Notes under the pieces: generated by a model
What the model saw: the letters and a program-made list of their open reading frames with translations, nothing else
Told to the model about the DNA's origin: nothing
Database searches by the model: none
Origin: an uncultured Opitutales bacterium
GTDB taxonomy: Bacteria > Verrucomicrobiota > Verrucomicrobiia > Opitutales > Intestinicryptomonadaceae
Direction: 5' to 3'
NCBI GenBank assembly: GCA_900545715.1
Contig: URAJ01000044.1
Span: 1 to 17,655 of the forward strand
DNA: 17,655 nucleotides
In this document: in pieces, positions 6,957 to 14,375 of the stretch
How the letters are laid out: the number at the start of each line of letters is the position of its first letter
Position numbering within the stretch: the first letter of the stretch is position 1
Position numbers and translations under genes: made by a program

Positions 6957-7673
6957 ATGGAAAACTCCGCACAAATTTCCCCAAAAGCCGCCGAACCGAT
7001 AATCAAGGTCCGCGGGCTGCGCCATGTGTATCAGGAAGGAGACGGCACAAAAGAGGTATTGCACGGAATAGACCTCGATATATTTAGCGGGGAAATAGTC
7101 ATAATAATGGGCCCGTCAGGCTCCGGGAAATCTACGCTCCTAAAACTAATTGGCGCACAGCTTACGCTTCAAGAAGGCAACATTGTTATAGACGGAAATT
7201 CGCTGCGCGGAGCCGATAAAAATCGCCTAATGCAACTGCGGCGCAATCTCGGCTTTATATTTCAAAGCCACCATCTGCTTAATTCGCTAAAAGTAATACA
7301 AAACGTCCAGCTGCCACTTGCTTTCGACCCAAACGCCACGGCAAAATCCTCGCGCGAAGACGCCTTAAAAACCCTCTCCACTGTTGGAATCGCAGATCAG
7401 GCAGACAAGTTTCCGACACACCTATCCGGCGGACAGCGCCAAAGAGTCGCAATAGCCCGCGCGCTAATAAGAAAGCCGAGCATAGTTCTCGCGGACGAGC
7501 CAACCGCCTCTCTCGACCAAAAAAGCGGGAGGGAAATTGTAGATATCATAAAAAAAATGGCGAAGGAAATAGGCGTGACAGTAGTGCTTGTAACGCACGA
7601 CAACCGCATTCTTGATATCGCCGACCGCATCGTATCGCTCGTTGACGGAGTCCTCGTATCCAACGGCAAATAG
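6957..7673 (+). CDS. DevA-family ABC exporter ATP-binding protein
   Basis: The cytoplasmic ATPase of a MacB/LolD/DevA-type exporter, 238 aa. Walker A GPSGSGKST is at 52-60, Q-loop Gln103 in FIFQSHHLL, signature LSGGQ at 156-160, Walker B IVLADE ending at Glu181, D-loop SLD at 185-187 and H-loop His214. The ending VTHDNRILDIADRIV is characteristic of DevA proteins, which in cyanobacteria work with a DevC permease and DevB membrane-fusion protein; LolD and MacB relatives are close alternatives. No permease or fusion protein lies on either side, so the partner must be elsewhere or be shared. There is no Shine-Dalgarno before the ATG. All ATP-site residues are intact, so it should be active. Confidence 0.85.
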   Translation: MENSAQISPKAAEPIIKVRGLRHVYQEGDGTKEVLHGIDLDIFSGEIVIIMGPSGSGKSTLLKLIGAQLTLQEGNIVIDGNSLRGADKNRLMQLRRNLGFIFQSHHLLNSLKVIQNVQLPLAFDPNATAKSSREDALKTLSTVGIADQADKFPTHLSGGQRQRVAIARALIRKPSIVLADEPTASLDQKSGREIVDIIKKMAKEIGVTVVLVTHDNRILDIADRIVSLVDGVLVSNGK

Positions 7674-7909
7674 CGGATACCATATGCGTTCCGCGCCTTG
7701 TTTGCGCTTTTTACTTACAAATTAAAAAGCGGCCTACCCCGCCAAACTTCTCCTTTATTGCCAAAATGCTTTGGCGCAATCAGCGTGCATGCGCCTTTAA
7801 ATTTATCTATGTTAAAAAAAATTTTGGGCGGCTTATAATTTTTTTGCGCCGCTATACATTCGCATTTATCGCAAAATATTCAAATGGCGCAGACGGGGCG
7901 CACCGCAAA

Positions 7910-7950
7910 TAAAAAACCCCGCCGCCCAATCTGGCAAACGGGGAATTTTT
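7910..7950 (-). terminator. Terminator after thioredoxin, possibly two-way
   Basis: CCCCG (7917-7921) and CGGGG (7939-7943) form the stem. On the minus strand it is followed by a T-run (As at 7910-7916), which ends thioredoxin transcription. On the plus strand AATTTTT follows, so it may also stop transcripts from the ABC ATPase gene. Confidence 0.7.
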
Positions 7951-7964
7951 AGATGCTTTGCTTT

Positions 7965-8282
7965 TTAAAAAGACTTTAATTTTGCAAGCAGAGCGTCTTT
8001 TGTGGCCGTTCCGGAAACGCCGACCATTTTGGATTTTTTGAAAAATATGATTGTGGGAATCTGGTTGACTCCGTACTTCTGCGCGATGTCGGGAGACTCA
8101 TCGACATTGAGTTTGCAAATTAAGGCAGAATCGCCGACAGTGTCCGCAAGTTCGTCGATAGTCGGCCCCAGCATGCGGCACGGACCGCACCACGGCGCCC
8201 AGAAATCGACGAGCACTGGCTTGTCGCTCGATATCGTTGAATCGAAATTCGATGAATTGAGATGTATTACTTTGTCTGACAT
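7965..8282 (-). CDS. trxA: Thioredoxin
   Basis: A cytoplasmic dithiol-disulfide reductant of 105 aa, the normal thioredoxin length. The active site WCGPC has Cys32 and Cys35, preceded by VLVDFWAP. The cis-proline motif IPT is at 75-77 (Pro76), and the helix ending KDALLAKLKSF closes the fold. There is no signal peptide, so it should act in the cytoplasm on substrates such as ribonucleotide reductase and peroxiredoxins. It has its own terminator and stands between genes of other functions. A TATAAT lies on the minus strand 12 bases before the ATG, but with no acceptable -35. No Shine-Dalgarno is seen. Confidence 0.95.
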   Translation of the reverse strand: MSDKVIHLNSSNFDSTISSDKPVLVDFWAPWCGPCRMLGPTIDELADTVGDSALICKLNVDESPDIAQKYGVNQIPTIIFFKKSKMVGVSGTATKDALLAKLKSF

Positions 8283-8381
8283 ATTTTATCCGTTATTATA
8301 GCCTTTTCAAATTTTAGCGGATTTTTATACCGCATAAATTTGTTTATCGGCCGAGTTTAATGTTTTGTAAGCTAAAGTATC

Positions 8382-8409
8382 AAAAAAGACAGGCGCTAAC
8401 TGCGCCTGT
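8382..8409 (-). terminator. Terminator after the Pro/Ala-repeat gene
   Basis: GCGCCTGT (8402-8409) and ACAGGCGC (8389-8396) form a perfect eight-pair stem with loop TAACT on the plus strand. On the minus strand it runs into CTTTTTT (8388-8382). It separates the repeat protein from thioredoxin. Confidence 0.85.
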
Positions 8410-8444
8410 TCAAAAATTCTTTTGCAATTTCTCTCAAAAAGTTC

Positions 8445-8855
8445 CTATACGTCAAGAACAATCATCACCGCAAACGCAACCGCAACTGCCGCCGCGATAA
8501 AGTCCACAGCGACCGAAAGCGCGCTCGGGGAATCGCTCTTAATCTCGACCGGCTGCAACGGCTTCACCGAAACAGGCTTTGGGCGCGACATATTCGCCTT
8601 CGGCAAAGACACGGAAGGCTTGGCGGGCTGTTTCGGAGCCGCCGTGGGCAAAACGATTTTAGGCGCTGAAGCTGCGGCCGCGGGCTTTGCGGCGGGGGCC
8701 TCCGGCAGAACTGTTTTTGCGGCGGGGGCCTCGGGCAACACCGGTTTCGCGGCGGGGGCCTCGGGAAGCACGGGTTTAGCCGCAGGGGCTTCGGGCAGTA
8801 CGGGTTTTACTTCCGGATTTGAAGTTGGCTGTGTATTGTTTGTTTCTTCTGACAT
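8445..8855 (-). CDS. Pro/Ala-rich repeat protein with C-terminal membrane anchor
   Basis: A 136-aa protein of unknown function. The ATG at 8855 (MSEETNNTQ) is preferred over a GTG at 8882 that only adds nine residues. Residues 17-56 are four tandem copies of a 10-residue unit, K(P/T)VLPEAPAA, followed by a Pro/Lys/Ala/Val-rich stretch to about residue 108. A single hydrophobic helix (about 112-135, ALSVAVDFIAAAVAVAFAVM) sits at the very end, as in tail-anchored proteins. There is no signal peptide, so the repeat region is expected in the cytoplasm with the helix in the inner membrane, although a spacer role across the periplasm cannot be excluded. Similar short Pro-rich proteins with a C-terminal helix occur in Verrucomicrobia, from recall only. 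It is divergent from prfB and has its own terminator. Confidence 0.75.
   Translation of the reverse strand: MSEETNNTQPTSNPEVKPVLPEAPAAKPVLPEAPAAKPVLPEAPAAKTVLPEAPAAKPAAAASAPKIVLPTAAPKQPAKPSVSLPKANMSRPKPVSVKPLQPVEIKSDSPSALSVAVDFIAAAVAVAFAVMIVLDV
8689..8808. repeat. Four tandem 30-bp coding repeats
   Basis: Units at 8689-8718, 8719-8748, 8749-8778 and 8779-8808, each encoding one 10-residue copy on the minus strand. The GCGGCGGGGGCCTC core is identical in three units. The most diverged unit (8779-8808) encodes the N-terminal copy. Such arrays change copy number easily by slippage. Confidence 0.85.
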
Positions 8856-8999
8856 TTTATTTGAGGGGATAAATAGTTGCACCTTACGGTATATCGCATA
8901 AGCAAAAACCGTTGTCCTATTACAATATTCCGATTTATTTTTTCATTTCAAGCTTTTTTGTGTTGATAAAAATCGGTTCGGCGAAAAAATTTGCAACCT

Positions 9000-10145
9000 A
9001 TGATTGTCGACATGGAGGTGAAGGCTTCGGCCGAAGAAATTTTTAAGAGGTTCGGATACCTGTGGAAATTTTTGGACGTAGATAAAAAACGCACAGAAAT
9101 AACCGAACTCGAAACAAAAATGGCCGCCCCAAATTTTTGGGACGACCACTCTGCGGCGCAATCGGTAATATCTGAACTTACAAGGCTTAAAAATCTCGTA
9201 AATCCGCTAACAAGCCTAAAAAAGCGCACCGAAGACCTCCGCGCACTGTTTGAATTGGCGGAAGAGTCGGACGAAGACCCGGCACTCGCCGAAGAGCTTT
9301 CCTCCGAAACATCGTCTTTGAAAAAATCACTCGATACTGCGGAAATCGAATCTTTCCTGAGCGGCCCGCACGACTCCTGCAACGCGATAGTCACAATCCA
9401 CGCCGGCGCCGGAGGCACAGAAAGCTGCGATTGGGCGGAAATGCTGCTTAGAATGTACCTGCGCTGGGCGGAAAGGCGCGGATATAAAACTGAAATCGAA
9501 GATGTGCAACCCGGCGAAGAAGCCGGCGTATCAAGAGTGACATTCCGCGTAATCGGCCCCAACGCCTACGGCTACTGCAAGGCCGAAAGAGGCGTGCACA
9601 GGCTTGTCAGAATCAGCCCATTCGACGCCAATAAGCGCCGCCACACTTCTTTCGCATCGGTGGACGTAATCGCGGAAATAGAAGACGACATCGATATGGA
9701 TATAAAAGACGAAGACCTCAAAATCGACACCTACCGTTCGAGCGGCAAAGGCGGGCAGCATGTTAATAAAACGGAGTCGGCGGTTAGAATCACGCACCTG
9801 CCGACGGGAATAGTCGTGGCGTGCCAAAACGAGAGGTCTCAATTTAAGAACAAGGCTAGCGCAATGAAAATCCTGAAAAGCCGCATATACGAAAAACTGC
9901 TCGACCAAAAGCGCACCGAAATGGACAGGTTTTACGGTGAAAAAGGCGAGATATCGTGGGGCAACCAGATACGCAGCTATGTTTTCCAACCCTACCAGCT
10001 TGTAAAGGACCTGCGAACCGGCGCCGAGACTGGCAATTTGCAGGCAGTTATGGACGGCGACCTCGATATGTTCGTAAATGCGTGGCTGCGCGCTGGAATG
10101 CCCACTGCAAGAAACAAAAACTACGCCTTCGACAACGAAGATTAG
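9000..10145 (+). CDS. prfB: Peptide chain release factor 2
   Basis: RF2 reads UGA and UAA stops and releases the nascent chain on the ribosome. The 381-aa product carries the anticodon-like SPF tripeptide (206-208, [15 protein letters not shown]) that marks RF2, and the catalytic GGQ loop (251-253, [14 protein letters not shown]). The end ([23 protein letters not shown]) is typical. The gene reads straight through the N-terminal region ([14 protein letters not shown]) where many bacteria have an in-frame UGA and a programmed +1 shift, so that autoregulation is absent here. The ATG at 9000 is chosen; a TTG at 8991 in the same frame is possible. No Shine-Dalgarno. It heads a four-gene run, with the next ATG two bases after its stop. 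Confidence 0.96.
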   Translation: MIVDMEVKASAEEIFKRFGYLWKFLDVDKKRTEITELETKMAAPNFWDDHSAAQSVISELTRLKNLVNPLTSLKKRTEDLRALFELAEESDEDPALAEELSSETSSLKKSLDTAEIESFLSGPHDSCNAIVTIHAGAGGTESCDWAEMLLRMYLRWAERRGYKTEIEDVQPGEEAGVSRVTFRVIGPNAYGYCKAERGVHRLVRISPFDANKRRHTSFASVDVIAEIEDDIDMDIKDEDLKIDTYRSSGKGGQHVNKTESAVRITHLPTGIVVACQNERSQFKNKASAMKILKSRIYEKLLDQKRTEMDRFYGEKGEISWGNQIRSYVFQPYQLVKDLRTGAETGNLQAVMDGDLDMFVNAWLRAGMPTARNKNYAFDNED

Positions 10146-10147
10146 CA

Positions 10148-10648
10148 ATGCTCGACTGGCAAATAAAACCCCTTTCAAAAAAATCCGCCATATCCGGGCG
10201 CGACATCCTGCCCGGAGATACGATTGTCTGCGCCGTGTTCATCGACCCCCTCGGAAACCTCGACCGCGCCGACTGCCATGCGGACGAATTCGACCCCTCA
10301 AAAATAAACGGCAAAATTATCGGAAGATGGGAGCGCGTTGTGAGCGCGCACCCGGAGGAGGACGAGAGGGCGGCAAGGCGCATGGCGCTGTCGTCTTCGG
10401 AAGACTTTTTCGTGTCGCTTTTCGACGAATCCTCGGGTGTGACGACCGACGAAGCGGACGTCGTCAAGCAAATGCTCGCGCTTCTGCTCGAGCGCAAGAG
10501 AATCTTGCGCCCGGTTGGAAGGCCCAAATCCGGGATTCAAAAATACGTGCAGGTCTCGACTAAACGCGAATTTGACGTGCCCCAAAAAAATCTCGACACC
10601 GACATGATAATAAAAATACAAAATCAACTCGGAAACATCATTATATAA
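10148..10648 (+). CDS. Conserved-looking protein coupled to prfB, unknown function
   Basis: A 166-aa soluble protein, no signal peptide or membrane segment. The N-terminal part (residues 1-70) has a small beta-rich look (SGRDILPGDTIVCAVFID), the middle is acidic and helical (EEDERAARRMALSSSEDFFVSLF), then LLALLLERKRILRPVG-like helix and a C-terminal segment REFDVPQKNLDTDMIIKIQ. I recall proteins of this plan next to prfB in other Opitutae and do not know a function; this is recall, not a search. The gene starts two bases after the prfB stop and ends five bases before the lipoprotein gene, so co-translation with RF2 is likely. A role linked to translation or the ribosome would be guesswork. 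Confidence 0.8.
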   Translation: MLDWQIKPLSKKSAISGRDILPGDTIVCAVFIDPLGNLDRADCHADEFDPSKINGKIIGRWERVVSAHPEEDERAARRMALSSSEDFFVSLFDESSGVTTDEADVVKQMLALLLERKRILRPVGRPKSGIQKYVQVSTKREFDVPQKNLDTDMIIKIQNQLGNIII

Positions 10649-10653
10649 AACTT

Positions 10654-11187
10654 ATGAAAAATACCCTAAAAATTCTCCTAATGGCGTTTGTCGCAATAAC
10701 GCTCGTAGCGTGCTCGAGCGACGACGAAAAGAAAAACACGCGCCTTCTAACGTTCCACATAGCAAACGACCGCGGAATCTCGCCCGGCCTCACCCGCAAA
10801 GTTGTGACAATGCCGTTTAGCGGATTTACTGTGATGATGAACGAAGACCAATTCATGTACACCGGCGACTTGGCAAAAATAGACCTCGCCCAGATAACCC
10901 TTATCGACGGCCCAATAACAGGATTTTTGTTCACATGCAACGACCGCGGCAAAAGAAGGCTGCTTCAGGCGACCGCCGCAAATATGGGCGGATACATAGT
11001 CGTCCTCTACGGAGGGGAACCCATCGCCCTCAGAAAAATCGACACAACAATCTCCGACGGCTCGCTCTTTGCCCACATAGAGATTCCCAAGGACAAGGAC
11101 GTAGGCAAATTTTACAATGAGCTCGCGAAGTCGATAGAGACGGTCGAGGAAATAAAGAAAGAGGAAGGCTCAACGCTTACTTGGTAG
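10654..11187 (+). CDS. Lipoprotein with SecD P1-head-like domain
   Basis: A 177-aa lipoprotein. The signal peptide ends with the lipobox LVAC, Cys20 being the lipidated residue, followed by an SSDDEKK linker. The body has two similar-looking halves. Residues 30-85 contain VVTMPFSGFTVMMNEDQF. Residues 100-165 (LLQATAANMGGYIVVLYGGEPIALRKIDTTISDGSLFAHIEIP, then a helix FYNELAKSI) read like the SecD P1 head subdomain pattern of NxG, VVLxGExI and a final helix. That similarity is my reading of the motif order and needs a profile search. There are no membrane helices other than the signal, so it is not SecD itself. Third gene of the prfB operon, five bases from each neighbour. Confidence 0.75.
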   Translation: MKNTLKILLMAFVAITLVACSSDDEKKNTRLLTFHIANDRGISPGLTRKVVTMPFSGFTVMMNEDQFMYTGDLAKIDLAQITLIDGPITGFLFTCNDRGKRRLLQATAANMGGYIVVLYGGEPIALRKIDTTISDGSLFAHIEIPKDKDVGKFYNELAKSIETVEEIKKEEGSTLTW

Positions 11188-11192
11188 CCGCA

Positions 11193-12185
11193 ATGAGGCG
11201 TTTGTGCGCATATATTCTCCTTGCGATTTCCGCAGGCGCGTGCTGTGGAACGGATCTCGTGTGGCCGACCGACTCTAAAGCTTTTGGAGAAGGCGAAGAC
11301 TACACGAGCTTCATTCAGCCGACAGCCAGCGGACGCCCCGAAAGCGGGCTCTTTGGAGACACCCGCAACAACGGATACCGCTTCCACGAAGGCATCGACA
11401 TAAAGCCGGTAAGCCGCGACAAACGCGGCGAGGCGCTCGACGGAATATATGCGGCGTTGCCCGGAAAAGTTGTCATGATAAACCGCATTGCCGGGAACAG
11501 CTCGTACGGCAGATACGTTGTCATGGAGCACCCCGGATTGGACGTAAATGTCTATACTCTATACGCGCACCTCTCTGAGATAGACCCGTCGCTCAAAGTC
11601 GGGGCGTCGTTGCCCGCTAAGGGCAGAATAGGCCGCATGGGGCGCAGCAGCTCTTCAATACCGATTGCAAAGGCGCAGTCGCATCTGCATTTTGAAATTG
11701 GACTTATGTACGGGAGCAATTTCAAGGCGTGGTACGCCGCACAAAAATACAAAGAAAAAAATTTCTTCGGCAATTACAACGGAATGAATCTGCAAGGATT
11801 TGATCCGCTCGAATTTTACAGGGCGGCGAGGAGCGGGAAAATCGGCGAGGGGCTTTCCGGGTACATAAAAAGCCTGCCGACTGCTGTCGTAGTGAGGGTC
11901 TATACGAGGGACATTCCCGACTTCGTGCGCAATTACCCGGCGCTTACGGATATTGACGGCGAGGGGTGCGGGTGGGACATTCATTTTACATGGTACGGCC
12001 TTCCGAAAAAATTTGAGCGCATAAAAAAACCGCGCGTCGGCGCCAAGGGAGGGGAAGTTGAAATAGTATCATACAGTCCCGAAGAAATATCCAGAAAGTG
12101 CCGCCGCCTTATAATTGTGCGCGACGGACAAGCCCCGCGGCTTACGAAAGAGCTGAAAAACATACTCAATAAAATCTTTATGTAA
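11193..12185 (+). CDS. M23-family zinc metallopeptidase (LytM/peptidoglycan hydrolase type)
   Basis: An exported 330-aa peptidase of the M23 family, expected to cut peptidoglycan cross-links or, if altered, regulate other hydrolases. The ATG at 11193 gives a signal peptide (MRRLCAYILLAISAGA); a TTG at 11181 overlaps the lipoprotein stop. The zinc ligands of M23 are all visible: His65 and Asp69 in HEGID, plus His126 (YAHL) and the HxH pair His164/His166 (SHLHFEIG). A catalytically competent enzyme is therefore likely. The region after 180 (FDPLEFYRAARSGKIGEG onwards) is a C-terminal extension without a known domain. Some cysteines lie near the signal-peptide end, but the site is not a standard lipobox. 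It ends the prfB run, five bases after the lipoprotein. Confidence 0.88.
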   Translation: MRRLCAYILLAISAGACCGTDLVWPTDSKAFGEGEDYTSFIQPTASGRPESGLFGDTRNNGYRFHEGIDIKPVSRDKRGEALDGIYAALPGKVVMINRIAGNSSYGRYVVMEHPGLDVNVYTLYAHLSEIDPSLKVGASLPAKGRIGRMGRSSSSIPIAKAQSHLHFEIGLMYGSNFKAWYAAQKYKEKNFFGNYNGMNLQGFDPLEFYRAARSGKIGEGLSGYIKSLPTAVVVRVYTRDIPDFVRNYPALTDIDGEGCGWDIHFTWYGLPKKFERIKKPRVGAKGGEVEIVSYSPEEISRKCRRLIIVRDGQAPRLTKELKNILNKIFM

Positions 12186-12509
12186 TTGAGGCTGCCGCAC
12201 TCAAAAGCAGCTATTAGCCGCGCGGTGCTCAAAAAAGCCCAATTTGGAACGCGGTTTTACGTTTTATTTTAACTCTCGGGAATACGAATATCGGTTCGCG
12301 CTAAGTCAAATTTCCTTAAAATTCCAAAATATTTTTAATTGGCGGATTTCCCGCGATTTTTTTTGCCGTTTAAATTCAATCGGCGTCCGCCGCAATTCGC
12401 GCAAATAAAAAAATGCGGGTGGCAAAAACTTGGCCTCCCGCCTGCAAATGTTGGGGCAATTTTTTTTTAGGCGCAAACAGCGCCTGCATAATTGCCGACT
12501 AAAAAAACC
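12186..12509. other. Intergenic stretch between convergent genes
   Basis: About 320 bases between the M23 gene and CoaB. Apart from the terminator at 12407-12441, it holds GCTGC/GCAGC and TTGAG/CTCAA short pairs around 12190-12210 and AGGCGC/GCGCCT (12469-12474, 12480-12485) preceded by a T-run. No coding frame or RNA gene is recognised. Confidence 0.5.
12407..12441 (-). terminator. Terminator of the CoaB gene
   Basis: GCGGG (12415-12419) and CCCGC (12437-12441), with inner GGC/GCC pairs, form the stem. On the minus strand it is followed by ATTTTTTTAT (As at 12407-12413). It lies about 70 bases after the CoaB stop. The plus strand lacks a tight T-run after the stem, so it serves the minus strand best. 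Confidence 0.7.
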
Positions 12510-13151
12510 CTAAAAAAATCTTTCGTTTAAAAATGCAACGAGCTTTTTAGCCAGCTCATATTTTCCGTCGGGCTCAAAATCGACGACTTCTCCCGAGCGC
12601 ATCAGCACCTCTATCTTGTTCATGTCCGACGCAAATCCGTACGACCCCGAAGCGACATTGTTTGCAACTATGCAATCGAGGTTTTTTTCCGAGAGTTTTA
12701 TTTTTGCGTATTTCATTATATCGTGAGTCTGCGCGGCAAAGCCGACCAACACGCGCGCGCCCTTATCCTTTGACAGGGTCTTTAAAATATCCGGATTGCG
12801 CTCGAGGCGCGGATTTAAATCTATATCCTCCTTCCCCGCCTTGCGCTCAAGCCTCTCGGCAGGCCGGACGTCGCTGACGGCAGCCGACATTATTAGAATG
12901 TCACAATCCGCAAATAGCTTTTTGCATTCTTCGAGCATATCGAGCGCGCTCACAACCCGCCTGATTTCAACGCCCTCTATATCTCCGAGCTGGGAGGGCC
13001 CCAAGACAAGCGACGTTTCCCAGCCCGCCTCGGACGCCGCGCGCGCAATATTCCACCCCATTTTCCCCGACGAAGGGTTGCTTATAAAACGCACAGGATC
13101 GAAGTACTCGCGGGTAGGCCCCGCCGTGACGAGACATTTTATTTTTTTCAT
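12510..13151 (-). CDS. coaB: Phosphopantothenate-cysteine ligase, stand-alone CoaB
   Basis: Adds cysteine to 4'-phosphopantothenate in coenzyme A synthesis. The 213-aa product is a single CoaB domain; in many bacteria it is fused to CoaC, absent here. The ATG at 13151 gives MKKIKCLVTAGPTREYFDP, whereas an ATG at 13187 adds 12 unlikely residues. Motifs in order: GPTRE (11-15), SNPSSGKMG (24-32, the SSGKMG loop), AAVSD (90-94), a basic segment with Lys104 and Lys107 replacing the usual KIKK, RNPDIL (118-123), VGFAAQT (136-142) and ANNV (163-166). The KxKK site is modified, yet lysines remain. It is divergent from the metal transporter and has its own terminator. CoaC must be encoded elsewhere. 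Confidence 0.9.
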   Translation of the reverse strand: MKKIKCLVTAGPTREYFDPVRFISNPSSGKMGWNIARAASEAGWETSLVLGPSQLGDIEGVEIRRVVSALDMLEECKKLFADCDILIMSAAVSDVRPAERLERKAGKEDIDLNPRLERNPDILKTLSKDKGARVLVGFAAQTHDIMKYAKIKLSEKNLDCIVANNVASGSYGFASDMNKIEVLMRSGEVVDFEPDGKYELAKKLVAFLNERFF

Positions 13152-13253
13152 TTTTTTAAATATCCAGAAATTTGCGCCAAACCGCAAATAAAATCGGATT
13201 TTTGCTTGTTAAAATTTTCTAAAAAAACAATTATTGAGAAATATTTTTTTAAG

Positions 13254-14114
13254 ATGGACCACCCTGAAATTGAGAAATCCCGCACCGCGTTTCTATCGCT
13301 CTGCGCCGCGGTACTGCTGACGACCTTCAAAGCGGTTGTCGGATTTGCCACGGGCAGTTTGGGTATATTGTCTGAAGCGCTGCATTCGGCACTCGACTTT
13401 GTTGCCGCGGCAATCACCTGGGTGTGCGTAAAGATGTCAGGCAAGCCCGCCGACCAAGACCATAATTTCGGGCACGGAAAGATAGAGAACCTGTCGGCTC
13501 TCGCAGAGGCAGCCCTGCTCTTTATAACATGCGGCTGGATTATATGGGAGGCTGTAGAGCGGCTACTTGGGGGGCATACCGACGTAAGCGTCGGGTTTTG
13601 GAGCTTTGCGGTTGTGATTACGTCCATAGTAGTGGACGTCACGCGCTCCCGCGCCCTGATGAAGGCTGCAAAAAAATACAAAAGCCAAGCCCTTGAAGCC
13701 GACGCCCTGCATTTTTCGACCGACATATTGAGCTCGGCGGTGGTGCTTTTCGGCCTAATATGCACTTGGCTTGGCTGGCCGTCCGCCGACTCCTTCGCGG
13801 CTCTCGGAGTTGCGGCAATAGTTATATGCGTGTCGTGGAACTTGGCGCGCAGAGCAATAGACGAGCTTTTGGACAAGGCCCCCGACGAGGCGAGGCGCCA
13901 AATTCAGGAAATTTTGGGGGAAATCGAGGGAGTAGTAAAATCCCACGACTTGCGAGTCCGCTCCGCAGGCGACAAGTATGAGATAGACGTAAATGTACAT
14001 GTCGATAGAAACCTCTCCATCGTCCAGGCGCACGACATCGCCGAGCGCATAGAAAAAATGATACGCTCAAAGCTCGGCGACTCCACAATCAACATTCACG
14101 TTGAGCCGGATTAG
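13254..14114 (+). CDS. Cation diffusion facilitator (zinc-type efflux)
   Basis: An inner-membrane metal/proton antiporter that exports zinc or similar divalent metals. The 286-aa product from the ATG at 13254 (MDHPEIEKSRT) has six predicted helices (about 12-31, 38-58, 82-102, 113-131, 155-172, 178-196) and a cytoplasmic C-terminal domain (207-286). Metal-site residues are His44 and Asp48 in helix II (HSALD) and His153 and Asp157 in helix V (HFSTD), an HD-HD site as in zinc-specific members. QDHNFGHGKIE is the usual loop after helix II. His231, His249 and His260 are candidates for the C-terminal metal site. A TTG at 13206 would add 16 residues and is not favoured. Divergent from coaB; the 102-base gap should hold both promoters. 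Confidence 0.92.
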   Translation: MDHPEIEKSRTAFLSLCAAVLLTTFKAVVGFATGSLGILSEALHSALDFVAAAITWVCVKMSGKPADQDHNFGHGKIENLSALAEAALLFITCGWIIWEAVERLLGGHTDVSVGFWSFAVVITSIVVDVTRSRALMKAAKKYKSQALEADALHFSTDILSSAVVLFGLICTWLGWPSADSFAALGVAAIVICVSWNLARRAIDELLDKAPDEARRQIQEILGEIEGVVKSHDLRVRSAGDKYEIDVNVHVDRNLSIVQAHDIAERIEKMIRSKLGDSTINIHVEPD

Positions 14115-14167
14115 TCCCAATTCCTAACTTTGTTTTATGTAATTAACTTCCTAAAAAAGCCGCGCCT

Positions 14168-14277
14168 GATTAAACATTTCCGCAGGCTTGCGGTTAATAA
14201 AACATTTTCACGGGTTTCTCTTGATTCAACATTAGCGCAAAGTTGCGGTTAATAAAACATTCTCCCAAAGTCGATTT
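14168..14277. repeat. Tandem 55-bp imperfect repeat
   Basis: Two units, 14168-14222 and 14223-14277. The core TTGCGGTTAATAAAACATT is identical at 14188-14206 and 14243-14261. Each unit starts GATT(A/C)AACATT and carries a small inverted repeat (CCGCA-GGCT-TGCGG in the first, CGCA-AAGT-TGCG in the second). AACATT recurs at 14173, 14201, 14228 and 14256, so there is a half-period of 27-28 bases. Confidence 0.8.
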
Positions 14278-14280
14278 CAA

Positions 14281-14375
14281 TCCGATTTCCTCGCAGAACT
14301 GCGCACGTCCGATTTCCTCCTAATAGCTCCGATTAAATAAAGTTTTTCTCAAAATTGCGCGTGCCCGATTTCTCC
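14281..14375. repeat. Short direct repeats TCCGATTTCCTC
   Basis: TCCGATTTCCTC occurs at 14281-14292 and 14308-14319 (27 bases apart). Degenerate copies follow: TCCGATT at 14328 and CCCGATTTCTCC at 14364. TGCGCACG before the second copy is echoed by TGCGCGTG before the last. They follow the 55-bp repeats with the same approximate 27-base step. Confidence 0.6.

Noticed and set aside
8422..8901. Plus-strand frame with Gly/Ala repeats (AAGASG units)
   Set aside because: It is the reverse reading of the 30-bp repeats. The minus frame has a proper start, an ordered repeat unit, a membrane helix and a terminator.
9531..10178. Minus-strand frame of 215 codons opposite prfB
   Set aside because: Lies wholly antisense to the conserved RF2 core; the GGQ and SPF motifs settle the plus strand.
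12469..12485. AGGCGC/GCGCCT hairpin as a terminator
   Set aside because: The T-run precedes the stem on the plus strand and becomes an A-run after the stem on the minus strand, so it lacks the terminator arrangement.
13148..13876. Minus-strand frame of 242 codons opposite the cation transporter
   Set aside because: Antisense to a transporter with complete metal-site motifs; the product is Ser/Thr/Ala-rich without domains.
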